Source of the DNA: Pseudomonas fluorescens
Lineage (GTDB): Bacteria; Pseudomonadota; Gammaproteobacteria; Pseudomonadales; Pseudomonadaceae
Length of the DNA: 64,000 bases
Assembly: GCF_018614655.1 (NCBI RefSeq)
Contig: NZ_JAGGOG010000003.1
Location: forward strand, 372,001-436,000
Direction of reading: 5' to 3'
Translations under genes and position numbers: made by a program
Shown: positions 28,496-38,114 of the stretch, piece by piece
Layout: every line of letters starts with the position of its first letter
How positions within the stretch are numbered: position 1 is the stretch's first letter
Notes under the pieces: generated by a model
What the model was told of the DNA's origin: nothing
Databases searched by the model: none
The model's input: only the letters and a program-made list of their open reading frames with translations

Positions 28496-29518
28496 TTATG
28501 ACGCGGCGTTCTGCACGATTGCGGTTTGGCCTCGAGCGTTGGCCGAGCTCACGCCAAATCGGTTGCGGTAATCACTCGGCGCCAGGCCAGTGATTTTCTT
28601 GAAGATCACCCGAAAAGCACTGGGGTCTTGATAACCCACGGTCCAGGCAATGTGATCAATGGTGTCGTTGGTAAATTCCAACATTTGCCGCGCTTTGCCC
28701 ACCCGCAGGTGCTGGCAGTATTCGGTGGGTTTCAAGCCGGTGGCGCTGCGAAAACGTCGCAGGAAAGTACGTTGCTCAAGGCCCGCTGCCTGGGCCATCG
28801 CCGCCAATGAAACATCCACCGCGCCACTGGCTTGCAGCCAGTGCTGAACCTTGAGGATCGCGGCATCGCCGTGGCTGAGGATCGGGGCGAAATTACTCCC
28901 GCACGCACTAGCGCTGTCGCTGTGCTCGATCACCAGAAACCGCGCAGTACTGGCGGCGATGCTTGGTCCGAGCAGGCGGTCCACTACGCGCAAACCCAGC
29001 TCGGACCAGGCCATGAGCCCAGCCGTGGTGATCAGGTCGCCGTCGTCGACGATGGGTTTGTCGGCTTCCAACTTGATCGCCGGGTAGCGGGCGCTGAAGG
29101 AGGTGGCCGATGTCCAGTGGGTGGTGGCACTACGACCATCCAGCAAGCCGCTTTCCGCCAACAGGATCGAACCGACACACACACCGCCAAGGACCGTACC
29201 GGTGCGGTGCAGTTGACGAAGCCACTCAAGCAGCGGCTCGCCGGCCTGGCCTTCGGAAAAGCCGGCGATGGACGGCGGAATCAGCAGGGCGAGCAGCAGC
29301 TGGTCAGCGCCAGGCAGGCTGTCGAACACCCGGGTCGGGGCCTCGTCGGCATCGGCCCGCCAATGGCTGAGACGCAGCACCGGCAACTGCCCGGATTGAT
29401 GCTCGGCAGCAATGCGATTGGCCACACCGAACAGATCGGTCAAACCATGCACGGCAGCCATCTGCGCCCCGCTGTAGATCAGGATGCCCAGCTCGACGAC
29501 TGTACGCGGCAACACCAT
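28496..29518 (-). CDS. GlxA/FtrA-type transcriptional regulator (DJ-1 domain plus AraC HTH)
   Basis: The regulator has 340 residues. The N-terminal DJ-1/PfpI-like domain runs from VELGILIYSGAQMAAVHGLTDLF to about residue 190 and contains GGVCVGSILLAESGLLDGR, where class I glutamine amidotransferases carry a nucleophile. The C-terminal AraC domain has SLAAMAQAAGLEQRTFLRRF and HIAWTVGYQDPSAFRVIFKKITG. ATG 29518 has an AGGGGGA site 9 bases upstream; an in-frame TTG further upstream is less likely. It is divergent from the isochorismatase-like gene, which it probably regulates. Confidence 0.9.
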   Translation of the reverse strand: MVLPRTVVELGILIYSGAQMAAVHGLTDLFGVANRIAAEHQSGQLPVLRLSHWRADADEAPTRVFDSLPGADQLLLALLIPPSIAGFSEGQAGEPLLEWLRQLHRTGTVLGGVCVGSILLAESGLLDGRSATTHWTSATSFSARYPAIKLEADKPIVDDGDLITTAGLMAWSELGLRVVDRLLGPSIAASTARFLVIEHSDSASACGSNFAPILSHGDAAILKVQHWLQASGAVDVSLAAMAQAAGLEQRTFLRRFRSATGLKPTEYCQHLRVGKARQMLEFTNDTIDHIAWTVGYQDPSAFRVIFKKITGLAPSDYRNRFGVSSANARGQTAIVQNAAS

Positions 29519-29614
29519 TGTCAGTTTTCCCCCTGCTATTGTCGGTGCGGCCAATCCCCAGACCGCGCACCAGCCACGATACTGGACGCCTCAACCATTC
29601 ACGAGGGAACAATC

Positions 29615-30175
29615 ATGACCCAGCAAGCGCTCATCCTAGTCGATATCCAGAATGACTACTTCCCCCAAGGCAAATGGCCGCTTAGTGGCGTGGACGCAGC
29701 GGCAGACAAGGCGGCGCAGGTGCTCCAGGCGTTTCGTCAGGCCGGTGACTCGGTGATCCATATTCGCCACGAGTTCACCTCCGACGAGGCGCCCTTCTTC
29801 ACACCAGCCTCGGTGGGTGCACATTTGCATCCCAAAGTGCTTAACCAATCCGATGAGCCGGTGGTACTCAAGCACTTCGTCAATGCGTTTCGCGAAACCA
29901 ACCTGCGCATGCTGCTGGAGCAGCGCAGCGTGACCCATCTGGTGGTGGTCGGCAGCATGAGCCATATGTGCGTCGATGGACTGGTACGGGCGGCGGCGGA
30001 TTTGGGCTATACCGTCACCGTAATCCACGACGCCTGCGCCACGCGGGACTTGGAGTTCAATGGCACCACCGTGCCGGCAGCCCAGGTCCACGCCGCGTTT
30101 ATGTCATCACTGGGGTTCGCTTATGCAAGCGTGGTGTCGGCAGAGGAATTCTTGAAGGCCCAAGTGGCGGCGTGA
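29615..30175 (+). CDS. cysteine hydrolase (isochorismatase-like)
   Basis: This 186-residue enzyme has the isochorismatase/nicotinamidase fold: ALILVDIQNDYFP with catalytic Asp (residue 10), a KHFVNAFRETNL segment with the lysine, and SMSHMCVDGLVRAA with the nucleophile Cys (about residue 117). It cleaves an amide or vinyl ether bond, but the substrate cannot be named. The divergent GlxA-type regulator 96 bp away suggests induction by a specific compound. A GAGGGA site precedes the ATG; a much longer upstream reading frame is antisense to the regulator and is not coding. Confidence 0.88.
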   Translation: MTQQALILVDIQNDYFPQGKWPLSGVDAAADKAAQVLQAFRQAGDSVIHIRHEFTSDEAPFFTPASVGAHLHPKVLNQSDEPVVLKHFVNAFRETNLRMLLEQRSVTHLVVVGSMSHMCVDGLVRAAADLGYTVTVIHDACATRDLEFNGTTVPAAQVHAAFMSSLGFAYASVVSAEEFLKAQVAA

Positions 30176-30197
30176 CCGCCACTTGATCGGCTGATGA

Positions 30198-30962
30198 CTA
30201 TCGTGTGGCGATGATGAACAGGCGCGGAAACGGCAACAGCACCGTGCCATCGGCCAAGGCCGGATACGCCTGGGTGATCCGTGCCAGATAGGCATCAAGG
30301 AAGGCCGTCTTCTCGGCGTCATCCAGGGGTGCCAGGAACGGACGCAGCCCCGATCCCTTGAACCACTCCACCACGGCGGCATGACCGCCGGCCAAGGGGT
30401 GGTGGTACGTGGTGCGCCACACATCGACGGTGCTGCAGTGCCTGCTCAGCAGCTCGTAATAGACGCTCGCCGTATGGCGCTCATTGTGCTTGATCGCACC
30501 GATCTTGCTTGCCCACGGGCCATCCGCCGCCACTTCTCGGGCCAGCTTGTGGGCAGGCTCATCAAGGTTGTCCGGGGTCTGCACCGCGAGTGTGCCGCCG
30601 GGCGTCAGCTGATGCACCAGATGCGGATAGAGCGTGGCGTGATCCGGCAACCATTGCAGCGACGCATTGGCCAGGATCACATCAAATGTCTGTGTTGGGT
30701 GCCACGCGCCAATATCGGCCAGCTCAAAATTCAGCGCCGGCAAGCGTTCCCGGGCATTGGCCACCATGTCGTCGGAGCTGTCCATGCCCGTCACCGTGGC
30801 GTGCGGGAAGCGCTCGGCCAAGACTTCAGTCGAATTGCCGGGGCCGCAACCCAGGTCAACCGCCGTGCGCACATCGGCATCAGGAATCGCCGCGACCAGA
30901 TCCCGAACGGGACGCGTGCGCTGTTGTTCAAACATCGAATACTGCTTGGCTGACCAGGTCAT
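30198..30962 (-). CDS. tam: trans-aconitate 2-methyltransferase
   Basis: Tam methylates trans-aconitate, a by-product of the TCA cycle, using SAM. The 254-residue protein begins TWSAKQYSMFEQQRTRPVRDL, very like E. coli Tam. It has motif I VDLGCGPGNSTEVL at about residue 36 and GMDSSDDMV (acidic loop), then ANASLQWLPDH. The ATG at 30962 is chosen over an adjacent in-frame GTG. It is convergent with the cysteine hydrolase and divergent from a LysR regulator. Confidence 0.9.
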   Translation of the reverse strand: MTWSAKQYSMFEQQRTRPVRDLVAAIPDADVRTAVDLGCGPGNSTEVLAERFPHATVTGMDSSDDMVANARERLPALNFELADIGAWHPTQTFDVILANASLQWLPDHATLYPHLVHQLTPGGTLAVQTPDNLDEPAHKLAREVAADGPWASKIGAIKHNERHTASVYYELLSRHCSTVDVWRTTYHHPLAGGHAAVVEWFKGSGLRPFLAPLDDAEKTAFLDAYLARITQAYPALADGTVLLPFPRLFIIATR

Positions 30963-31068
30963 CACGGCTTTCCTTCTTCTTTTTGAGGGGTTGGAGACAG
31001 CCTAAATCTTGTGAGTCATGAGAACAAATGCCAGGATTGACCCTCTCCCATACCCAAGAAGTATCCCA

Positions 31069-31977
31069 ATGCTGGAACTTCGACAACTCAAAGCCTTCGT
31101 GACCATCGCCGAAGAAGGCTATATCACCCGTGCCGCCGAACGACTGGGCATGCAACAGCCGCCCTTGACGCGCCTGCTGCAAAGCCTGGAAGCCGAATTG
31201 GGCGTGGTGCTGATGGAGCGCTTGCCCCGGGGTGTACGTCCTACCACGGCCGGCCTCGCGTTACTGGATGAGGCCCGGGAAATTCTCGCCCAGGTCGATG
31301 GCGTAGCCGATGTGGTGCGCCGCGCCGCTCGCGGTGAACGGGGTCGGCTGGCGATCGGCTTCACCAGCTCTGCGGCATTACATCCCTTTGTGCCCAGCGT
31401 ATTGCGCCTGTTTCGAGAAAACTTCATGGGTGTTTCGGTGGTACTGGAAGAAGCCGGTACCGGCGAACTACTGGACGCACTGCTCCATGAAAAACTCGAT
31501 GCGGCGTTTATCCGTTCACCGCTGAGTGGTACCCAGGCTCTGCAGGATGAACCGATTCTGGTGGAGCCGATGCTGCTGGCCTTGCCCACCCATCATCCGT
31601 TGGCGATGGATCCCACAACGCCGCTGCCCTTGGCCGCCTTGGCGACGGAGGCCTTTGTGCTGTATCGCCGTCGCGTGGGGTTGGGTTTGTATGACGCAAT
31701 TCTCGTGGCGTGCCGCGAAGCAGGTTTCAGCCCGCAGGTGGTTCAGGAAGCACCGCGCATGACGGCCACCTTGAGCCTGGTAGCGGCCGGACTTGGGGTG
31801 TCGATCGTGCCTTCGTCCATGCAACGGCTTCGCGGCGATGGCATCGTTTATCGGGAGCTTTCGGAGTGTCGCAGCCTGGTCGCGCCGCTGCATCTGGCTA
31901 CGCGCATTGGCGATACGTCATCAGTACTGGATCAGTTTCGCAAGCTGGTAACGACGACAGCGTCAACAGAGGCTTAG
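31069..31977 (+). CDS. LysR-family transcriptional regulator
   Basis: The 302-residue protein begins MLELRQLKAFVTIAEEGYITRAAERLGMQQPPLTRLLQSLEA, the LysR winged HTH. It has the linker to about residue 90, then a type 2 periplasmic-binding effector domain (GRLAIGFTSSAALHPFVPSVLRLFREN). It resembles regulators of the BenM/CatM/AlsR kind. The ATG at 31069 removes 17 codons of unrelated upstream sequence. It is divergent from tam; whether it controls tam or the next hydrolase gene is unknown. Confidence 0.9.
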   Translation: MLELRQLKAFVTIAEEGYITRAAERLGMQQPPLTRLLQSLEAELGVVLMERLPRGVRPTTAGLALLDEAREILAQVDGVADVVRRAARGERGRLAIGFTSSAALHPFVPSVLRLFRENFMGVSVVLEEAGTGELLDALLHEKLDAAFIRSPLSGTQALQDEPILVEPMLLALPTHHPLAMDPTTPLPLAALATEAFVLYRRRVGLGLYDAILVACREAGFSPQVVQEAPRMTATLSLVAAGLGVSIVPSSMQRLRGDGIVYRELSECRSLVAPLHLATRIGDTSSVLDQFRKLVTTTASTEA

Positions 31978-32131
31978 CTCGCCAGCAGCTTGGGTCAACC
32001 CGGGCTAAAGTCAGTTTGGGTCAGTGCTGTCTGATGATCCACGATGCATGTGCCAGCGCAGTGTCCACGGACGATTTTCTGGCCATCCGCCACGAAAACT
32101 TACCCGCCTACACGTCAATGGGAGATGCCTC

Positions 32132-32956
32132 ATGCCTTTTCTGAAAACACGCGAAGGAAACGATCTTTACTACAAGGACTGGGGCACTGGCCAGCCGGTA
32201 GTGTTCTGCCATGGTTGGCCGTTGAACAGCGACAGTTGGGAATCCCAGATGCTGCACTTCGCCAACAACGGTTTTCGTGCCATCGCACACGACCGCCGAG
32301 GCCATGGCCGTTCAAGCCAGCCGTGGCGTGGCAATGACATGGACCACTATGCCGATGATTTGGCCGAGCTGATGGAACACTTGGCGCTGACAAACGCAAT
32401 CCTCTTTGGCTTCTCCACCGGCGGCGGAGAGGTCGCACGCTATATCGCCCGCCATGGCACAGCACGCGTGGCCAAGGCGGGACTGATCTGCTCCGTGACC
32501 CCGCTGATGCTGAAAACCGACACCAACCCGGAAGGCTCGCCAATCGAAGTCTTCGACGATATGCGTGCCGCCTCAATCGCCAATCGCTCGCAGCTCTATC
32601 TGGACGTCGCCAGCGGCCCATTTTTCGGATTCAACCGCCCAGGCACTGAGCCGTCCCAAGGATTGATCAACTCCTTTTGGAATCAGGGCGTGATGGGTGG
32701 ACACAAAAATACTTATGACAGTATCAAAGCATTCTCGGAGACCGACTTTCGTGCCGACTTGCGCAAGTTCAGAATCCCCACACTGATCATTCATGGCGAT
32801 GATGATCAGATCGTGCCGATCCAGGCCTCTGCCATTGCCAGCAAATGGCTGATCCCCCACGCCGAGTTGATTATCTACGAGGGGGCGCCGCACGGGCTGA
32901 CGGACACCCATAAAAGCCGGGTCAATGCAGATATGCTGCGCTTCGCACAGAGTTAG
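32132..32956 (+). CDS. alpha/beta hydrolase, non-heme chloroperoxidase-like
   Basis: The 274-residue protein has the hydrolase core: [26 protein letters not shown], the [13 protein letters not shown] strand, the elbow [17 protein letters not shown] with Ser at about residue 96, [11 protein letters not shown] (acid) and [11 protein letters not shown] (His near 253). This combination is typical of cofactor-free haloperoxidases and esterases. The start fits the family's [18 protein letters not shown]. The gene ends at a strong terminator and marks the last core gene before the island. Confidence 0.88.
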   Translation: MPFLKTREGNDLYYKDWGTGQPVVFCHGWPLNSDSWESQMLHFANNGFRAIAHDRRGHGRSSQPWRGNDMDHYADDLAELMEHLALTNAILFGFSTGGGEVARYIARHGTARVAKAGLICSVTPLMLKTDTNPEGSPIEVFDDMRAASIANRSQLYLDVASGPFFGFNRPGTEPSQGLINSFWNQGVMGGHKNTYDSIKAFSETDFRADLRKFRIPTLIIHGDDDQIVPIQASAIASKWLIPHAELIIYEGAPHGLTDTHKSRVNADMLRFAQS

Positions 32957-32973
32957 CCATAGCCTCCTGCAAC

Positions 32974-33015
32974 AAAAAAACCCGCATTTGCTTATGAGCA
33001 AATGCGGGTTTTTTC
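32974..33015. terminator. bidirectional rho-independent terminator
   Basis: AAAAAACCCGCATTTGCT pairs with AGCAAATGCGGGTTTTTT around a 4-nt loop (TATG). There are A-rich and T-rich tails on both strands. It follows the stop codon of the alpha/beta hydrolase and insulates it from the island to the right. Confidence 0.92.
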
Positions 33016-33020
33016 GGAGT

Positions 33021-33479
33021 TGAGGCTTGAGCGAATGTTCTTAGAATGGTTATGAACACCAGAAAGCCTAACTTCTGATCGGGTGAGTGAGTGAATGCTC
33101 ATATTTTACTGACCATTAGATAGATACAAGCAACATCTACGTAGAGCTTCCGTAAGGTTTTACGTAAAATTAAGGCTCATAAGACTCTCAAAACTTTACA
33201 AAACCACTGACCACACCTTTCTCAGTAGGATCATTCAAACCGCACCAAATTCCAGACGAACGGTATCTGGGCCCTACAGTGCAAAACGCAAAACGGTCTT
33301 TTATAGAGACGCACTCCGTGAACCAGCAGTGCACCCTCCAGCGCTCGAAGATCACCACTGAGGTCGAATAGCAGTGCTCGACCACTGAATGACATTTTTC
33401 AGCCTCGACAAGGTTGTTCAAAAACGATCAATCACTAGAAAAAATAACTACGGATAGAGCTCACCAATCCAGTGATAGG
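33021..33479. other. gene-poor left boundary of the island
   Basis: About 460 bp of lower-GC DNA without a convincing gene. A 77-codon frame on the minus strand (33188-33421) has a TTG start and no recognisable product; it is probably not coding. The segment holds the palindrome TTTTACGTAAAA (33158-33169) and AGGCTCATA (33173-33181), both with counterparts near 58.02-58.04 kb. Confidence 0.5.
33161..33175 (+). repeat. candidate left end sequence of the island
   Basis: TACGTAAAATTAAGG matches 13 of 15 bases of the sequence at 58021-58035 in the same orientation. It overlaps the palindrome TTTTACGTAAAA. It could be a recombinase binding or crossover region; this is inference. Confidence 0.45.
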
Positions 33480-33953
33480 TCACCAGTCGGGCTCTGGCTC
33501 CGTACTCAAATGAATCGACATAACCAGCGCACGTCTGTAATGCAAAGGGGTGGCGTTCAACTCTAAGGACAATAGTCGGTCGGCTGCACCAACCAAAACG
33601 TCAATCCGCTCGCGCGGCACTGCTATATACGCAATCAACTGTGTCCCGCTCGCTGTCATAGACCCTATTCCTCTAGGAGGATCGATGTCTTGCGTCAATC
33701 GCGGGTCTGCGTAAAGCTGGCATTCGACATCTCGGTATTTGAATTTCTCCGGGTAGAGCATTTCGCCTTTCAGCGTGAGAATCATGTGTTCATTATAATG
33801 ACCCTCGTTAGCCCTTGAATTATTGGGCAGAGCTAGGCTAAACGACCACGTAAAACCCCACCCAGACAGCTTGATTTGATAAAGAGCCCGCTGCGATTCG
33901 AGAGTCGGGCGGCCTCGCCGAGCTTTAGATTTCTGCTGGGCTGTATGGGGCAT
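33480..33953 (-). CDS. hypothetical protein, 157 aa, island
   Basis: An unrecognised protein. The start at 33953 has GGAGGT five bases upstream, and the N-terminus is basic (MPHTAQQKSKARRGRPTLESQR). A beta-rich core follows (YQIKLSGWGFTWSFSLALPN, MILTLKGEMLYP), then an acidic-poor C-terminus ending EPEPDW. The RRGRPTLE segment resembles an AT-hook-like basic motif, but that is only suggestive. It is the first island gene and reads towards the left boundary. Confidence 0.55.
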   Translation of the reverse strand: MPHTAQQKSKARRGRPTLESQRALYQIKLSGWGFTWSFSLALPNNSRANEGHYNEHMILTLKGEMLYPEKFKYRDVECQLYADPRLTQDIDPPRGIGSMTASGTQLIAYIAVPRERIDVLVGAADRLLSLELNATPLHYRRALVMSIHLSTEPEPDW

Positions 33954-34431
33954 AGCGACCTCCACCTGACAGAAGGCCAGCTGTGTGGACAGAATCCCAG
34001 CTGACCTCAAATCCTACGATTATAGTAGCGAGGGTAGAAGCTCTGCTCTCAACTCTTGAAGGGTCAAGCGGACGCCTTAAGATGGTTGCGCCAGTCCTCT
34101 CACATCACGACAATGCTCGGCATCAACGAGCGCGCGGAAGGCGGCATGGAGCAGCAGTATCAACTGGGACATGGGCTATCTCGGTCACTCAAGCGGCTGA
34201 CTCATGGTTTTTCCCGGCGTCTGCATGCGGTCGCAGAGCGGTATCGTGCTCTCGGCCACACACAGCAATTCAGTGATGCAGCCGGTCTTTAGGTTTCCCA
34301 AGCTAAAAAGTGCATATTTTCGAATCAATCGACATGCAGCCTTTGCAGGTCGTTCACGTAAGCAATTAAGCGCCCTACATAGTCATCGCCACCTCATTCA
34401 TACCTCATTTCATCAGGCAGTAACTCACCCC
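33954..34431. other. 478-bp gap before hsdM
   Basis: No confident gene. A 78-codon frame (34056-34292, plus strand) starts with TTG and encodes a helical, His/Arg-rich peptide (LTHGFSRRLHAVAERYRALG). It could be a small gene but lacks a clear ribosome-binding site. The hsdM reading frame is open upstream from 34204, but the HsdM family start is at 34432. The promoters of the RM operon and of the leftward gene must lie here. Confidence 0.4.
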
Positions 34432-36843
34432 ATGGCCATCAAAAAATCTGAACTCTATTCGTCCCTGTGGAAGTCCTGCGACGAGTTGCGTGGAGGCATG
34501 GATGCGTCACAGTACAAGGATTACGTCCTGGTGCTGTTGTTCGTGAAGTACGTGTCCGACAAATATGCGGGCAATTACAGAGCCATGCTGGAGGTGCCGG
34601 TCGGCGGTGGCTTTAGCGACATGATCGCGCTCAAAGGCGATAAGGAGATTGGCGACAAGCTCAACATCATCATTCGCACCCTTGCCGAGGCTAACGGCCT
34701 GACTGGCGTCATTGACGTGGCCGACTTCAACGATTCCGAGAAGCTTGGCAAAGGCAAGGAGATGGTGGATCGACTTTCCAATTTGGTCAGCATTTTCGAT
34801 TCCCCCGGACTCAACTTCAAAGGCAACCGCGCTCAGGGGGACGATATCCTCGGCGATGCTTACGAATATCTGATGCGCCACTTCGCCACAGAGTCAGGCA
34901 AGAGCAAGGGCCAGTTCTATACCCCGGCAGAAGTCTCACGGATCATGGCCAAGGTCATCGGCATTAGCGCCGCCACGGACAGCACCCAGACCATTTATGA
35001 CCCGGCCTGCGGCTCTGGCTCGCTGCTGCTGAAAGCCCACGACGAGGCCAAGCACGCCACCAACCTCGACCTAAGCATTTACGGCCAGGAAATGGACAAC
35101 GCCACCAGCGCCTTGGCCAAGATGAACATGATCTTGCACAGTTGCGAGACGGCTACCATCTGGAAGGATAACAGTCTCTCCGCGCCTTATTTCACAGAAG
35201 CCCATGGCCCGTTCAAAGGCAAACTAAAGCGTTTCGACTTCGTCGTTGCCAATCCACCGTTCTCGACTAAAGCATGGAGCAACGGCTTCAATCCGGCTGA
35301 GGATGAATTTGAGCGTTTCGGCTTTGGTATCCCGCCGGAGAAAAATGGTGACTACGCATTCCTGCTGCACATCCTTACCTCGCTGAAACACTCAGGCAAA
35401 GGAGCGGTCATTCTGCCCCACGGTGTGCTGTTCCGTGGCGGTGCCGAAGGCACTATCCGCCAGCGCATCCTCCAGCAGGGTTTTGTTAAGGGCATCATAG
35501 GCCTACCGGCCAACCTGTTTTACGGCACCAGCATTCCGGCCTGCATCATCGTGCTGGATAAAGAGCACGCCCACAGCCGCAAAGGCATCTTTATGCTCGA
35601 TGCCAGCAAAGGCTTTATTAAAGATGGCAACAAAAACCGCCTGCGCGAGCAAGACATTCACAAAATTGTCGATACATTTACCCAGCAGCACGAAGTAGCC
35701 AAATACGCGCGCCTGGTGCCACTGGCCGAGATTGCTGACAACGACTACAACCTCAACATCCCGCGCTATATCGACGCTAGCGCCGCTGATGACCTACAAG
35801 ACATTGCCGCCCACCTGCAAGGCGGCATTCCAAACGTAGACATCGATGCGTTGGCCGCCTATTGGCAGGTTATCCCTGCGGTACGCGCCAGGCTGTTTGC
35901 CCCAGCACGACCGGGCTACAGCCAGCTGAAAGTGGCCATTGGCGAGATCAATCCGACCATCTTTGCTCACCCAGAATTCACCGCCTTCAATCAGACGATT
36001 ACCGAACTGTTCGAAGGCTGGAAAACCCGCAATCGCCCGCGTCTACATGCCATCGCTATTGGCGACAAACCCAAGGCTTTGATCGACAGTCTGGCCGAAG
36101 ACCTGCTCGCCAGCTTCGCCCAAGCCCCGCTGCTGGATGCCTACGATGTGTATCAACACCTGCTCGATTACTGGGCCGCAGTCATGCAAGACGATCTCTA
36201 TCAGCTGGTCAGCGACGGCTGGCAGGCGCTGATTGTTGATGGCGCTAACCAAGGCCAACCGAACACTGACTTACTGCCGCCAGAGCTGCTGATCAAGCAC
36301 CACTTCACCACTGAGGCAGCTGCTATTGAGCAGCTTGAATTAGTCCGCGACGCTTTTAGCCGCCAGTTGGAAGAGCTGGACGAAGAGCAAGGTGGCGAAG
36401 ACGGCTTGTTAGCCGAAGGTAAAACCGATAAGGGTAAGCTCACCGCCAAAAGCGTGAAAGACCGCATCAAGGCCATCAGGAACGACCTCGATGCTTCCGA
36501 GGAGTACCAGGCGATGGGACAATGTCTTGAGCTGATCGAGCAGGAAGCCGAGGCCGGCAAAAAAGTGAAAGCCGAGCAAAAATCGCTCGACGCCAAAGTG
36601 AGGGCCCATTACACCCAGCTCAGTGAGGAAGAACTGAAAACCTTGGTGGTGGACGACAAATGGCTGGATACCCTCGCCGTCGATGTACAGACTGAGCTGG
36701 ATCGAGTGTCCCACGCTCTCAGCGGGCGTATTCGCCAACTGGCCGAACGCTATGCCACACCGCTGCCGGCGCTGAATACCGAAGTGGAGGCTCTGGCGGC
36801 CAAGGTTAATGCACACCTCGCTAATATGGGGTTTACTGTATGA
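34432..36843 (+). CDS. hsdM: type I restriction-modification system methyltransferase subunit HsdM
   Basis: HsdM methylates adenine with HsdS and is required for restriction with HsdR. The protein has 803 residues. An N-terminal helical domain (KSELYSSLWKSCDELRGGMDASQYKDYVLVLLF) is followed by motif GQFYTPAEVSRIM, SAM motif DPACGSGSLLL (about residue 190) and catalytic NPPF (about residue 273). After about residue 490 there is an unusually long, helical and charged C-terminal extension of some 300 residues (coiled-coil-like around EAGKKVKAEQKSLDAKVRAHY). The stop overlaps hsdS by 4 bp. The operon order is M-S-R. Confidence 0.95.
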   Translation: MAIKKSELYSSLWKSCDELRGGMDASQYKDYVLVLLFVKYVSDKYAGNYRAMLEVPVGGGFSDMIALKGDKEIGDKLNIIIRTLAEANGLTGVIDVADFNDSEKLGKGKEMVDRLSNLVSIFDSPGLNFKGNRAQGDDILGDAYEYLMRHFATESGKSKGQFYTPAEVSRIMAKVIGISAATDSTQTIYDPACGSGSLLLKAHDEAKHATNLDLSIYGQEMDNATSALAKMNMILHSCETATIWKDNSLSAPYFTEAHGPFKGKLKRFDFVVANPPFSTKAWSNGFNPAEDEFERFGFGIPPEKNGDYAFLLHILTSLKHSGKGAVILPHGVLFRGGAEGTIRQRILQQGFVKGIIGLPANLFYGTSIPACIIVLDKEHAHSRKGIFMLDASKGFIKDGNKNRLREQDIHKIVDTFTQQHEVAKYARLVPLAEIADNDYNLNIPRYIDASAADDLQDIAAHLQGGIPNVDIDALAAYWQVIPAVRARLFAPARPGYSQLKVAIGEINPTIFAHPEFTAFNQTITELFEGWKTRNRPRLHAIAIGDKPKALIDSLAEDLLASFAQAPLLDAYDVYQHLLDYWAAVMQDDLYQLVSDGWQALIVDGANQGQPNTDLLPPELLIKHHFTTEAAAIEQLELVRDAFSRQLEELDEEQGGEDGLLAEGKTDKGKLTAKSVKDRIKAIRNDLDASEEYQAMGQCLELIEQEAEAGKKVKAEQKSLDAKVRAHYTQLSEEELKTLVVDDKWLDTLAVDVQTELDRVSHALSGRIRQLAERYATPLPALNTEVEALAAKVNAHLANMGFTV

Positions 36844-38093
36844 GTGTTAATAACCCTAACACCCTTGCCAATTGGCAGTTAGGGCGCATTACCCCCATGC
36901 CCGACAAGATACCTCATGGCTGGAATCTCGTAAAACTTACAAGCGTTGCCAAGCTTGAAAGTGGACATACGCCCAGTAAGCGGAATCCCGAATATTGGGA
37001 TGGTGATATTCCATGGATCTCGTTACACGACTCTGAATTTCTAGATATTAAAGAAATTTATGATACCAAGCAGAAAGTTACAAAGCTGGGCATAGAAAAC
37101 TCCTCAGCGCGCTTGCTGCCTTCTGGAACAGTTGTATTTTCCAGAACTGCGACTGTTGGAAAAGCCACAACCATGGCTAGAGCCATGTGTACAAGCCAAG
37201 ACTTCGCCAATTACATCTGCGGCAAAGAATTGCACAACCACTATCTAGTCTATCTGTTTAGATTCTTAGCTCCCGAGTGGGAACGGCTTATGGCTGGGAG
37301 CACGCACAACTCCATTTACATGCCTGTCTTTAGAGATTTACAGATTCTGCTTCCCTCCTTTGCCGAGCAAGAGAGAATTGCCGCAACCTTATCCGGCATG
37401 GATGCCCTGATCAGCGGTCTAGAGCAGCTGATCGATAAAAAGCGAGACATCAAACAAGCCACCATGCAGCGACTCCTCACCGGTCAACAACGCCTGCCGG
37501 GATTTAGTGGAGAGTGGGAGGTGAAACGATTGGGGGATGTGCTCCGAGTACGTCACGGTAAAAACCAAAGCGCAATAGAAGTCTCAGGCGGTAAGTTTCC
37601 TATTCTGGCAACTGGTGGAGAAATAGGTCGAACCAATACATTTCTCTATGACAAACCATCAGTATTAATTGGAAGAAAAGGAACGATTGACAAGCCATTT
37701 TATCGCGACAAACCTTTCTGGACTGTGGATACTCTCTTTTATACTGAAATATCTCGGGAAGCCGTGCCGTTATTTATTTACTACAAATTTCTGATGATCG
37801 ACTGGCGCTCATACAATGAAGCTTCTGGCGTCCCAAGCTTGAACGCATCAACTATTGAATCTGTTGCAATAGTAATCCCAAGCGTTTTCGAGCAAGCCGC
37901 AATCGCAACTATTCTTTCCGAAATGGACAGCGAACTCGCCCTCCTCAAAACCCGCCGCGACAAGGCCTGCCAGCTCAAGCAGGGCTTGATGCAGGAACTG
38001 CTGACCGGACGTATTCGATTAGACACATCAAGTACAAAGGCAATTACATTCGCGGTTCCCAAAATTGAATGGCCGACAGCTCTAATGGGCTGA
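36840..38093 (+). CDS. hsdS: type I restriction-modification specificity subunit HsdS
   Basis: HsdS, 417 residues, recognises the bipartite target. Two target-recognition domains are visible: the first from IPHGWNLVKLTSVAKLESGHTP, the second from FSGEWEVKRLGDVLRVRHGK. Each is followed by a conserved helical spacer, LPSFAEQERIAATLSGMDALI...TMQRLLTGQQRLPGF and IPSVFEQAAIATILSEMDSELALL...LMQELLTGRIRL. Base composition is clearly more AT-rich in the recognition domains than in hsdM or hsdR, as expected for parts that are exchanged between strains. The target sequence cannot be deduced. Confidence 0.95.
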   Translation: MSVNNPNTLANWQLGRITPMPDKIPHGWNLVKLTSVAKLESGHTPSKRNPEYWDGDIPWISLHDSEFLDIKEIYDTKQKVTKLGIENSSARLLPSGTVVFSRTATVGKATTMARAMCTSQDFANYICGKELHNHYLVYLFRFLAPEWERLMAGSTHNSIYMPVFRDLQILLPSFAEQERIAATLSGMDALISGLEQLIDKKRDIKQATMQRLLTGQQRLPGFSGEWEVKRLGDVLRVRHGKNQSAIEVSGGKFPILATGGEIGRTNTFLYDKPSVLIGRKGTIDKPFYRDKPFWTVDTLFYTEISREAVPLFIYYKFLMIDWRSYNEASGVPSLNASTIESVAIVIPSVFEQAAIATILSEMDSELALLKTRRDKACQLKQGLMQELLTGRIRLDTSSTKAITFAVPKIEWPTALMG

Positions 38094-38114
38094 CCATAAA
38101 AGGATTTATCACTC

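Noticed and set aside
28832..29614. Long upstream extension of the cysteine hydrolase frame
   Set aside because: It is antisense to the GlxA-type regulator, low in similarity to anything, and the hydrolase family starts at 29615 after a ribosome-binding site.
33188..33421. 77-codon minus-strand gene at the left boundary
   Set aside because: TTG start without a ribosome-binding site, unusual Cys/Trp content and no similarity.
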